Assembly: GCA_017519685.1 (NCBI GenBank) | Contig: JAFWRV010000282.1 | Location: forward strand, 1 to 12,202 | Origin: Clostridia bacterium | GTDB taxonomy: Bacteria; Bacillota; Clostridia; Oscillospirales; Acutalibacteraceae | Direction of reading: 5' to 3' | Length of the DNA: 12,202 nucleotides | Part shown: positions 5,880 through 12,202 of the stretch, piece after piece | How the letters are laid out: each line of letters opens with the position of its first letter | How positions within the stretch are numbered: position 1 is the stretch's first letter | Program-made: the position numbers and the translations under genes | The notes under the pieces: generated by a model | Seen by the model: the letters and a program-made list of their open reading frames with translations, nothing else | Database searches by the model: none | What the model was told of the DNA's origin: nothing

Positions 5880-7421
5880 TCAGACCGTTTCTGCGGAAGA
5901 TTCTTCTTTTATACCGTCAACATAGTCCTCAATCATTTTCTTTCTGTGCTCGGAAAGTTCATAATACATCTGGGCGCGCTTTTTCTTGTTGATGGGCCAG
6001 AGCATCTTGGGAATGATTCCGAGAGCGCTTGTAACGAGGGGTACGATTGTGCTCAGAGCAAACAGCCAGTATTTTGTCTTTGCGTCCTGCGTGCCGATTT
6101 TAATTCCCTGAACATAACCGATTTTCTTCATAACAAAAGCCCTGATAGAGTTCATAAACACGCCCTGAAGCTTCTGGACAAGACTCTTGGCGACACCTGT
6201 GGTCGCTTCCATACGGTAGCCGTTTTTCCATTCGCAGAAGTCCATCGCCTCGTTCCAGAGATCGGCGTTGATAACCTTGTTGACGCCGAAAAGAATCTTA
6301 CTCAGGAACTCGGATATTCCGTACGCCACCATCATCGGTTTGAGTTTCAGATAGTTGTTGTTGAAATAACCTATCAGGAAGAAACCGAGGACCACCATAT
6401 CGCCGTAAATATCCGAACCGACCCAGATGAATTTTGACGAGAACCGTTTTCTGAGCGGCGCGACAAAAGCGTAGCTTATGCTTCCGACAGGAGCGGAAAT
6501 ACCGCTGACAAGCGCCTTGATTGTGTTTATCATCGAGTTTCCGCCGAAAACATCTATCCAATAGTTCTGCTGGTCGGTACCGATTCCGAATCCGCCGAGG
6601 AAATCGGAAAGCGTCATAAGCAGGACGGGATAGTTCGTTACAATCGCCTTGAATCCGGCTTTGATATCCGGTCTTTCAATCGACTGCGGAACCCTCTCCT
6701 TTGAAACCAGGAAGAACCAGAATGTGAAGATTGACGAAACAATCGCGGTTGATACGCCCATGCCCATAAATATTCTGCGCATCGGGATTTTCCATCTGCC
6801 TGTCGAAACCATGTCATACATAAATCCGAAGATATACATGGGCATATCCTCGCCCATATAACCGGTCAGCAGTTCCGCAAGCGTAATCAAACGCACACGT
6901 TCGTTCGGGTTCGGGGTAATCGTTGACATATAGCCGCTTCTCGCGACGCCCGTGAAGGTGTTTGCCGTTTCGGTTATTACGCCGAAGGCAAAATAGAATA
7001 TCAGCTTCGGGATATAGGTTCCGTCGGTGTTGGGGAAGAAATAGGGCAGGAACCAGTAGAGCAGGCCGATAAGAGTCATCGGTATCTGGAACATAACCAG
7101 ATACGGACGGAATTTGCCTAGCCTTGTTCTCGTGTTATCGACTATCGCCGAAATGAATGTATCATTGATAATATCCCAGGCGCCTGTGAACAGACCGACA
7201 ATAGCGGAAATGCCGAAGTCGATGTGAACGACGTCCCAGATATATCTTGTGCTGTAACCGTTGATATTGAAAGTGTTTGAAAAATCATTGAACAGATAGG
7301 CAAGCGTTTCTTTGGTACCGACATAGTTGAAACTGCGGTAAACATTGCCGGTCGCGCTTTTGTCTTCCGCCGTTTTTTCCGCCGTTGTCACAGCGGCTTC
7401 ATTCTCATTGATAGCGGACAT
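5880..7421 (-). CDS. GPH-family (MFS_2, MelB-like) sugar:cation symporter
   Basis: A 513-aa cytoplasmic-membrane carrier of the glycoside-pentoside-hexuronide family, importing a sugar or glycoside with Na+ or H+. The hallmark is WDIINDTFISAIVDNTRTR (residues 82-100) followed by LGKFRPYL (101-108), matching the WDA-NDP-x-D-x-TR-RWGKFRP signature of MelB relatives. PNERVR (about 170-175) fits the family's intracellular loop, and the lysine-rich C-terminal INKKKRAQMYYELSEHRK is also typical. The first 30 residues are a polar cytoplasmic extension. The start at 7421 has GGAGG 9 nt upstream, lies inside the upstream gene and overlaps it by 17 bases, so translation is coupled. No sugar-cleaving enzyme adjoins it, so the substrate is open, and the two partners upstream are unusual for this family. 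Confidence 0.9.
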   Translation of the reverse strand: MSAINENEAAVTTAEKTAEDKSATGNVYRSFNYVGTKETLAYLFNDFSNTFNINGYSTRYIWDVVHIDFGISAIVGLFTGAWDIINDTFISAIVDNTRTRLGKFRPYLVMFQIPMTLIGLLYWFLPYFFPNTDGTYIPKLIFYFAFGVITETANTFTGVARSGYMSTITPNPNERVRLITLAELLTGYMGEDMPMYIFGFMYDMVSTGRWKIPMRRIFMGMGVSTAIVSSIFTFWFFLVSKERVPQSIERPDIKAGFKAIVTNYPVLLMTLSDFLGGFGIGTDQQNYWIDVFGGNSMINTIKALVSGISAPVGSISYAFVAPLRKRFSSKFIWVGSDIYGDMVVLGFFLIGYFNNNYLKLKPMMVAYGISEFLSKILFGVNKVINADLWNEAMDFCEWKNGYRMEATTGVAKSLVQKLQGVFMNSIRAFVMKKIGYVQGIKIGTQDAKTKYWLFALSTIVPLVTSALGIIPKMLWPINKKKRAQMYYELSEHRKKMIEDYVDGIKEESSAETV

Positions 7422-8520
7422 CGGTGCTTACCTCCATTTCCGTGATATATACAGTCAGGCTGTCGGTGTAAGTGTGCCCGTCATAATCGAGATTTACGGT
7501 TATGATTACGGGCTCATCCGATGCCTTGCTGACCGTCATGACGGCATCCTCATCAAGTTCAATAATACCGTCGCGTGAGAAATCAAACGTCAGTTTATAA
7601 TCGTCTTTCGTAGCCTCAGAATTGACTGTAACATTAAGCGGCAGCGTCTTCATATCGTTGACATTGACCGCGATGCTGCGCTCGGTGAATCTTGCGCAGT
7701 AATGATTGAAATGAATGCGCTGAACTGTTTCATAAGGCAGAATCACATCCGCCTGCGTCTGACCGTCGGGAAGAAGCCCCGAATAATCGCCGGTCGGCGC
7801 GACAGTAGCCTTTATCTCATAAGTCTTTGTAACCGCCGCGTCAGTAAGCTGACTGTAAACGCGGTCAATCTGAAAGCTCATCTTATAACTTTTCACTGTC
7901 GCCGCGATGTCCTTGATTTCAAGCGCCGGAGCGAGTTTTTCGGAAACTCCTTTATAAACATCGCTCTCTTTTATGTTATCAACATTCACGGCTGACGGGT
8001 CAAGGACAAGGTCAATGAAATAAAAGCCGTCATCGGAAACGTTGCCGTCTTCATCGGTACGGCCTTCGCTCGCGGTGAACTCAAGAACATCCGCTTCGCT
8101 GACTTTTAACTCGGGACGGGTCTTTGCCTTTGCCATATTGACATTGTCCTGTCTTTCATACATCCCGGAAATCTCTCCGCCCGAACGGTCGCGTATAAAC
8201 GAGATGATTTCATTATCCGGGGAGTTGAACGGCAGAGTCATATCCCCGCCGAGATTGACATCGGTATGCCAGCTTCCTTCGGAATCATCCGCGAAAACGG
8301 CTTCGTTACAGACCTTCTGAACATAACTGCAGATTCCGGCTTTATCTTCAGGAAGTTTAACCGCGGACGCCTGCTTTTCCGCTTCGGGAAGCACAAACAG
8401 AGGTTTGTTGATTTCTTTTTTGGCGTAAACCGCGACACTTGCGAAGCACGCGCCGAGCAGGATAATAACCGCCGAAACAATCAGAATGACATTTCTTCTT
8501 TTCTTTTTTGCTTCACTCAA
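7405..8520 (-). CDS. Membrane- or lipid-anchored extracytoplasmic protein of unknown family
   Basis: I do not recognise a family for this 371-aa protein. It starts with a positively charged MSEAKKKRRN, then one hydrophobic segment (about 11-31), then an entirely soluble, acidic, beta-strand-like body with few cysteines. LLGAC (21-25) resembles a lipobox, so C25 could be lipidated; otherwise the segment is a signal anchor. Either way the body should lie outside the cytoplasmic membrane. The C-terminal 90 residues (KTLPLNVTVNSEATKDDYKL onward) alternate like an Ig-like beta-sandwich. The start is TTG at 8520, four bases overlapping the previous stop, with GGAGG 10 nt upstream and no better in-frame start nearby. 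Its tight overlaps with the zinc-ribbon protein and the symporter suggest it serves sensing or substrate capture for that transporter; this is inference. Confidence 0.8.
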   Translation of the reverse strand: MSEAKKKRRNVILIVSAVIILLGACFASVAVYAKKEINKPLFVLPEAEKQASAVKLPEDKAGICSYVQKVCNEAVFADDSEGSWHTDVNLGGDMTLPFNSPDNEIISFIRDRSGGEISGMYERQDNVNMAKAKTRPELKVSEADVLEFTASEGRTDEDGNVSDDGFYFIDLVLDPSAVNVDNIKESDVYKGVSEKLAPALEIKDIAATVKSYKMSFQIDRVYSQLTDAAVTKTYEIKATVAPTGDYSGLLPDGQTQADVILPYETVQRIHFNHYCARFTERSIAVNVNDMKTLPLNVTVNSEATKDDYKLTFDFSRDGIIELDEDAVMTVSKASDEPVIITVNLDYDGHTYTDSLTVYITEMEVSTDVRYQ

Positions 8521-9383
8521 AGTTCTTTACCCTCCTCTTCCGCTTTAAGGGCCTCCTCAAGCGCTTTGATACGCTCCTCGTGCTCCTCTTCGCTTTCAAA
8601 AATCGGCAGGGGCAGGTCATCGAGATTTATCTCGCCCCTGCGGTACTGCTTGAGCATTTCCTTTCGCTTGATGTCGTTTTCACGGTAAACCGGCTCGATG
8701 CCCTTTTTAAGCATCGCGGAGTTAATAAGATAAACGACAAGTAACATGGCGCAGGACACAAGCGCTCCGAATCCCATTGTCACCTTTGCGGCAGGTGAGT
8801 CCTGGGTAGTGAATTTCACAATCAGCGAAGCCGCCTGACCGATAAGAGAAACAATCATTCCGGCTATACAGGTTTTCTTCATAACCTCCGCCGCTTTTGT
8901 CAGATTCAGGAATCCGAAGAAAAAAGCGCCGAAAATGATAACATCAAGAATTACGGTGATAACGAAAACCGCGGCGGGGACACAGGCGGCACGGGTCTGC
9001 CCGGACACAAGCGCGCTCTTCAGAAAAACAGGGATTTTAAGCAGCAGTCCGCTCTGTATTCCCTGAACTATGCCGAGAATACCGACTGAAAACTTTCCGT
9101 CAAAAAACGGCAGTGTGTAATGCGCTCCGCCGTAAGGAACAAGCAGCGCCGCCACCATGGCAAGAACGGCAATCATTCTGAATACCGCGAGCTTGCCTTT
9201 GATGAACTCCGCCTTGACGCGGGCAATAATCATTCTTGCCGACGCGCTCTCAAGCTCGGTCCTTTTCGCATCCCTTGCCAGACCTTCTTCCTGCGTGTAA
9301 TACATGATGTTCACGCCGCAATGACTGCAGTTGGGCTTCAGGTCGTAAAAAGGGATTTCATTCCCGCACTTGGGACATTTCAT
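8517..9383 (-). CDS. Zinc-ribbon membrane protein of unknown function
   Basis: A 288-aa protein. The N-terminus is a small zinc ribbon with CPKCG (C3, C6) and CSHCG (C19, C22), and a charged linker with possible helix follows to about residue 64. Four membrane segments lie at roughly 66-83, 136-158, 172-190 and 202-224, and the C-terminal 60 residues form a highly charged cytoplasmic tail (EEEHEERIKALEEALKAEEE) likely to be helical or coiled coil. Ribbon and tail should both face the cytoplasm. Such zinc-ribbon membrane proteins are common in Firmicutes and mostly uncharacterised. The ATG at 9383 follows AGGGGG at 10 nt. It is the first gene of a three-gene overlapping operon. A scaffold or regulatory role for the exported partner or symporter is possible but unproven. 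Confidence 0.85.
   Translation of the reverse strand: MKCPKCGNEIPFYDLKPNCSHCGVNIMYYTQEEGLARDAKRTELESASARMIIARVKAEFIKGKLAVFRMIAVLAMVAALLVPYGGAHYTLPFFDGKFSVGILGIVQGIQSGLLLKIPVFLKSALVSGQTRAACVPAAVFVITVILDVIIFGAFFFGFLNLTKAAEVMKKTCIAGMIVSLIGQAASLIVKFTTQDSPAAKVTMGFGALVSCAMLLVVYLINSAMLKKGIEPVYRENDIKRKEMLKQYRRGEINLDDLPLPIFESEEEHEERIKALEEALKAEEEGKEL
8531..8535 (-). promoter_or_regulatory. Ribosome binding site supporting a TTG start
   Basis: The minus strand reads GGAGG within the last codons of the zinc-ribbon gene, 10 nt before TTG at 8520. It supports the rare start and the coupling of the two genes. Confidence 0.6.
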
Positions 9384-9423
9384 TTCTTACCATCCCCCTG
9401 AATAAAAATATACAAAAAGACAC

Positions 9424-9455
9424 ATTATATTAACATATAATTTTATTTAAATCAA
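9424..9455 (-). promoter_or_regulatory. Probable promoter of the zinc-ribbon/anchored-protein/symporter operon
   Basis: On the minus strand a perfect TATAAT (9424-9429) lies 40 bases upstream of the ATG at 9383, in a very AT-rich gap after the terminator of the previous operon. The best -35, TTGATT (9450-9455), is 20 bp away, longer than ideal, so spacing or sigma factor may be non-standard. Confidence 0.45.
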
Positions 9456-9520
9456 CCGATTTTAATAATTTAAACGGAATTTTTCGTTCAACAGCCGCCC
9501 GCAAAGCCGGTTATAAACAT

Positions 9521-9557
9521 AAAAAGCGGGCATCCGTAAACTTTTACGGACACCCGC
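9521..9557 (-). terminator. Rho-independent terminator after the lipase-like gene
   Basis: In the minus-strand transcript a hairpin starts 12 nt after the stop codon. The arms are GCGGG plus TCCGTAAA, with a two-base internal mismatch, and a tight loop; it is followed by five T (9521-9525). It separates the sulfatase/lipase operon from the next one. Confidence 0.88.
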
Positions 9558-9569
9558 CCCGAAATGTTT

Positions 9570-11123
9570 TTATCTGAAAATATCTTTTACCGACTCAACG
9601 CAGTCATAATATCCGTTTCTTATTCCGGACATTGATCCGAGAATTTTTGTCAGCACCGTTTCTTTCTTTTCCGCAGTCACGGGCGAAAGCGCGTCTTTCT
9701 GATAATCGTATGACATAAACTGGGTATAATCGGCGTTCATAACCGTCTTCTGATTATTCTGTTCGGCAAAATACAGAATGAAATCGGTTCCCGCGCCGTA
9801 AGGATAATCGACGTGACCCATATTCGCTATAAACCAGGTCTTATCCGGCAGCATGCAGGTCGAAGAGTCTATCTGACAGTCCTCTGAGAGGTAATTTCTG
9901 TCACGGTGCTTTTTCTGAACATAATTCTCACCGAGGGTTTCGCCGAGAGGCGAGCATACCGCTCCGCCGCTTTCATAAACCGTGTCGATAAGATTATCGC
10001 TGTTTCCGGTGTTTCCGAGCGGCGACACGGGAAGGCCCTGCATACCGTACTGCGCGAAGATATAGACATTTGTATTCTTCATCGCGCGGCGCAGAAGATA
10101 CTCCGCGGAGCCCTGGATATTATGGTAGGCGGTTATCCTTTTCACAAGCGCCCCGCAGTCGTTTCCTCTTATCATATATTTTTTGCAGGACTTAAAATTA
10201 TCATAGTTACACAGCGCCCACAGGCCCGGCATATAACCGAAAACAGGTATGAAAAGCTCCGTATAGAGTCTGTCGCCGACTCCGGCAACAAGTTCATTCG
10301 CGAAATCCGTCAGTCCGCCGTTGAAGCCGTTCTTTGTCAGACCCTCATTGAGATAAAACAGAATCTGCTCAAAAGCGCCGTTTCTCGTAAGCTGCGCAAG
10401 ACGGCGGAAAAGCGCCTCAACATTTATGTCGATATCGCCTCTGAAAAGCTCACCGACCGCCGAGGTGCCCTGAAAAGCGGTTGAGCATAATTCCAGTGTT
10501 TTGATATCACTTGAGCCGTATTTGTAAAGATAGGCGTTGACAACGGTTCCGCCCATACTGAAAGCGGCGAGAACAACTCTTCTGCATCCGGTCTGCTTTT
10601 TGACCTGCTGAATGAATTTATTAAGGTCATCCGCGTGGCAGAGAGGATCGAGCCGCCAGTCGTAGTTGAAGAAAAAGACATTTTCCGCGCCGTACCTGTC
10701 AATTGCCGCGTGAACGACTCCTTCCTCATCCTTATCATAACCTTCAAACAGTTCAACATGCTCCGTGAGAGAACCGAAAGTGTCGGTGTGAAGAGGATAT
10801 TTCGAGTCGCCGCTCTTTGTGCAGGCGACCGGCTCAAAGAGTTTATACGCCGCGGGAAGCACCGTGTCGGCAAGCTTGTCCGCGTCCTTCGTGACAAGGT
10901 ATCTAATCACATCGGGAAGAATATCCGCTACGAGCGCAAGAATGTTTTTTGTTGACGGCGGATAAACCTTCGTGCCGTCTTCATCATAAAGCGGAAAAGT
11001 ATTCATTCCGCTGACCGTGACGAAAGCGGTTTTCTCAGCAGAGGCAAAAGCGGGCAGGCAGAGTCCGGTAACTACTGCGAAAATCAGCGCCGCGCTGATA
11101 ACCGTCTTTAAAATCTTGTTCAT
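9570..11123 (-). CDS. Secreted LCAT-like alpha/beta hydrolase (lipase/acyltransferase family)
   Basis: A 517-aa exported enzyme with a signal peptide: MNKILK, hydrophobic core (about 7-24) and a probable cleavage near AFA-SA (25-29). The core resembles lecithin:cholesterol acyltransferase-type hydrolases. NYDWRLDP (153-160) matches their YDWR block, and nucleophile elbow AFSMGG (187-192, S189) is a variant of G-x-S-x-G with Ala first. MGHVDYP (435-441, H437) supplies the histidine, and D380 or D376 in the NSDNLIDTVYESGG stretch (374-387) is the likely acid. Thus a triad S189/D380/H437 is plausible. The long segment between 220 and 330 would be a lid. It acts outside the cell on an ester lipid or similar substrate. 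It starts 24 bases after the sulfatase stop, so the two are likely cotranscribed. Exact substrate unknown. Confidence 0.85.
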   Translation of the reverse strand: MNKILKTVISAALIFAVVTGLCLPAFASAEKTAFVTVSGMNTFPLYDEDGTKVYPPSTKNILALVADILPDVIRYLVTKDADKLADTVLPAAYKLFEPVACTKSGDSKYPLHTDTFGSLTEHVELFEGYDKDEEGVVHAAIDRYGAENVFFFNYDWRLDPLCHADDLNKFIQQVKKQTGCRRVVLAAFSMGGTVVNAYLYKYGSSDIKTLELCSTAFQGTSAVGELFRGDIDINVEALFRRLAQLTRNGAFEQILFYLNEGLTKNGFNGGLTDFANELVAGVGDRLYTELFIPVFGYMPGLWALCNYDNFKSCKKYMIRGNDCGALVKRITAYHNIQGSAEYLLRRAMKNTNVYIFAQYGMQGLPVSPLGNTGNSDNLIDTVYESGGAVCSPLGETLGENYVQKKHRDRNYLSEDCQIDSSTCMLPDKTWFIANMGHVDYPYGAGTDFILYFAEQNNQKTVMNADYTQFMSYDYQKDALSPVTAEKKETVLTKILGSMSGIRNGYYDCVESVKDIFR

Positions 11124-11147
11124 TTTATCATCCTTCCGGAATTGTTA

Positions 11148-12202
11148 TCAGGTTAACGAATAATTGTCCGCAAAGGTTTCATCCCAGTGCTTCTCGGCAT
11201 TTTCACGCCATTTAAGCGCCGCCTCTGTCAGTTCTTCGCAGACGTCGGGAAGCTCGGCGGCAAGATTGCGGGTTTCGCCGGGGTCTTTTTCCAGATCCGA
11301 CAGAAAAACTTTTTCAACCGGTTGGACCGATTCCTCAAGCCGTCCGTTGAGAACAAGTTTGTATTTTCCCTTTCTGACGGCGGTCTGGTCTTCCATTTCC
11401 CAGAAAAGATATTCATGCTCCGGCGCCTCTTTGTTTTCAAGCATCGGCGCGAGACTTATCCCGTCGGTTTCACACGCCGACAGATCTCCGCCGCAAAACT
11501 CGATAACGGTCGGTAAAATATCGGTCGCGATATGAGGCTTATCTTCAACCTTCGGCTTTGTCCTGCCGTGAACACTCATAATCGCCGGCACTCTTATACC
11601 GCCCTCAAACAGACTGAATTTATGACCCTTGAATCCGCCCGATGAGCCGCCGTAATACAGGTCTTCCGTGCCGTCAAGCCAGTTTCTTGACTCTCTTGAC
11701 GGGCCGTTGTCACTCTGAAAATAAATCAGCGTGTTATCAAGCAATCCGAGCTTTTCGAGCTCTGCGCGGATTTCCCCGACGCTGTCGTCAACAGCGCTTA
11801 TCATCGCCGCGGTTATTCTTCTGTCCTTTGACAGATAAGGAAATCTTTTCAGATATTTTTCCGGTGCGTGCATCGGGTAATGGGGAGCGTTATACGCCAC
11901 ATACAGCAAAAACGGTTTTTCGCTGTTTTTTCTGATGAATTCAATACCTTTTTTTGTTATCCATTCGGTCAGGTATTCGCCGTTATTCCAGACCTCTTTA
12001 TCATTCTCCCAGAGGTCGTGAGTCGGGTCGTGACCGCCGTCGGCCATTCCGTAGTAAAAAATATGGGAATAATAGTCAAGACAGCCGGCAAGGAAGCCGT
12101 TGAATTCATCAAAACCGTTGCGGTTCGGGCGGCATTCCTCTTTCAGCCCGAGATGCCATTTGCCTGCAAGGCCGGTTGTATTCCATATCTGCAACGACCT
12201 TC
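11148..12202 (-). CDS. Type I (arylsulfatase-like) sulfatase, 5' end cut by the window edge
   Basis: The last 350 residues of a sulfatase of the alkaline-phosphatase superfamily, which cleaves sulfate esters with a formylglycine made from a Cys or Ser. Reading from the edge, TTGLAGKWHLG is the conserved second motif, NAPHYPMHAP supplies a catalytic histidine, FQSDNGPS gives the metal-binding Asp-Asn pair, and GHKFSLFEGGIRVPAI matches the Lys-x(5)-EGGIRVP block. The C-terminal LFWEMEDQTAVRKGKYKLV and LSDLEKDPGETRNLA are also classic. The formylglycine motif (C/S-x-P-S/A-R) and any signal peptide lie outside the window, so I cannot say whether activation or export signals exist. It is the upstream partner of the secreted lipase-like gene. 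Substrate unknown. Confidence 0.93.
   Translation of the reverse strand, partial: RSLQIWNTTGLAGKWHLGLKEECRPNRNGFDEFNGFLAGCLDYYSHIFYYGMADGGHDPTHDLWENDKEVWNNGEYLTEWITKKGIEFIRKNSEKPFLLYVAYNAPHYPMHAPEKYLKRFPYLSKDRRITAAMISAVDDSVGEIRAELEKLGLLDNTLIYFQSDNGPSRESRNWLDGTEDLYYGGSSGGFKGHKFSLFEGGIRVPAIMSVHGRTKPKVEDKPHIATDILPTVIEFCGGDLSACETDGISLAPMLENKEAPEHEYLFWEMEDQTAVRKGKYKLVLNGRLEESVQPVEKVFLSDLEKDPGETRNLAAELPDVCEELTEAALKWRENAEKHWDETFADNYSLT

Noticed and set aside
5946..6437. 163-codon plus-strand open frame opposite the GPH symporter
   Set aside because: Shadow of a conserved membrane carrier; no start context or domain.
9906..10484. 192-codon plus-strand open frame opposite the lipase-like gene
   Set aside because: The opposite strand carries a signal peptide, catalytic motifs, binding site and terminator. 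The plus-strand frame has none of these.

Overview
All convincing genes lie on the minus strand, so the window reads right to left. Strong AGGAGG-type ribosome binding sites, TTG start codons, hairpin-plus-T-tract terminators, AT-rich gaps and mixed-GC coding DNA suggest a low-to-mid-GC Firmicute, most likely an anaerobic clostridium of the Oscillospiraceae/Ruminococcaceae kind. This is inferred from style and protein families; no marker gene or rRNA is present.

There are at least four transcription blocks. (1) 12202-9570: the 3' part of a sulfatase, then a secreted LCAT-like alpha/beta hydrolase, closed by a terminator at 9521-9557. (2) 9383-5880: three overlapping genes for a zinc-ribbon membrane protein, a membrane-anchored or lipid-anchored exported protein of unknown family, and a GPH-type sugar:cation symporter. 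(3) 5747-4035: a PAQR/hemolysin III membrane protein and a PAP2 phosphatase with an unusual Cys/His tail, closed by a perfect 16-bp terminator hairpin at 3985-4020. (4) 3554-1426: a fused ABC exporter and a PaaI-like hotdog thioesterase, followed after an AT-rich gap by an ABC-2 ATPase and permease pair (1275 to beyond base 1).

The only long non-coding stretch (3555-4034) holds a MITE/REP-like repeat: 15-bp inverted ends around two near-identical palindromes, inside AT-rich TAATGAATAATG-type flanks. Next to it, a second hairpin block abuts the ABC exporter promoter.

The functional theme is membrane transport and envelope or lipid chemistry: two ABC systems, one symporter, a lipid-phosphatase-family enzyme, a PAQR protein, a secreted acyl-hydrolase and a sulfatase. 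I see no CRISPR array, phage, transposase, toxin-antitoxin or defence system. The best candidates for something undescribed are the zinc-ribbon/anchored-protein/symporter operon, the PAP2 protein with its cysteine tail, and the intergenic repeat.
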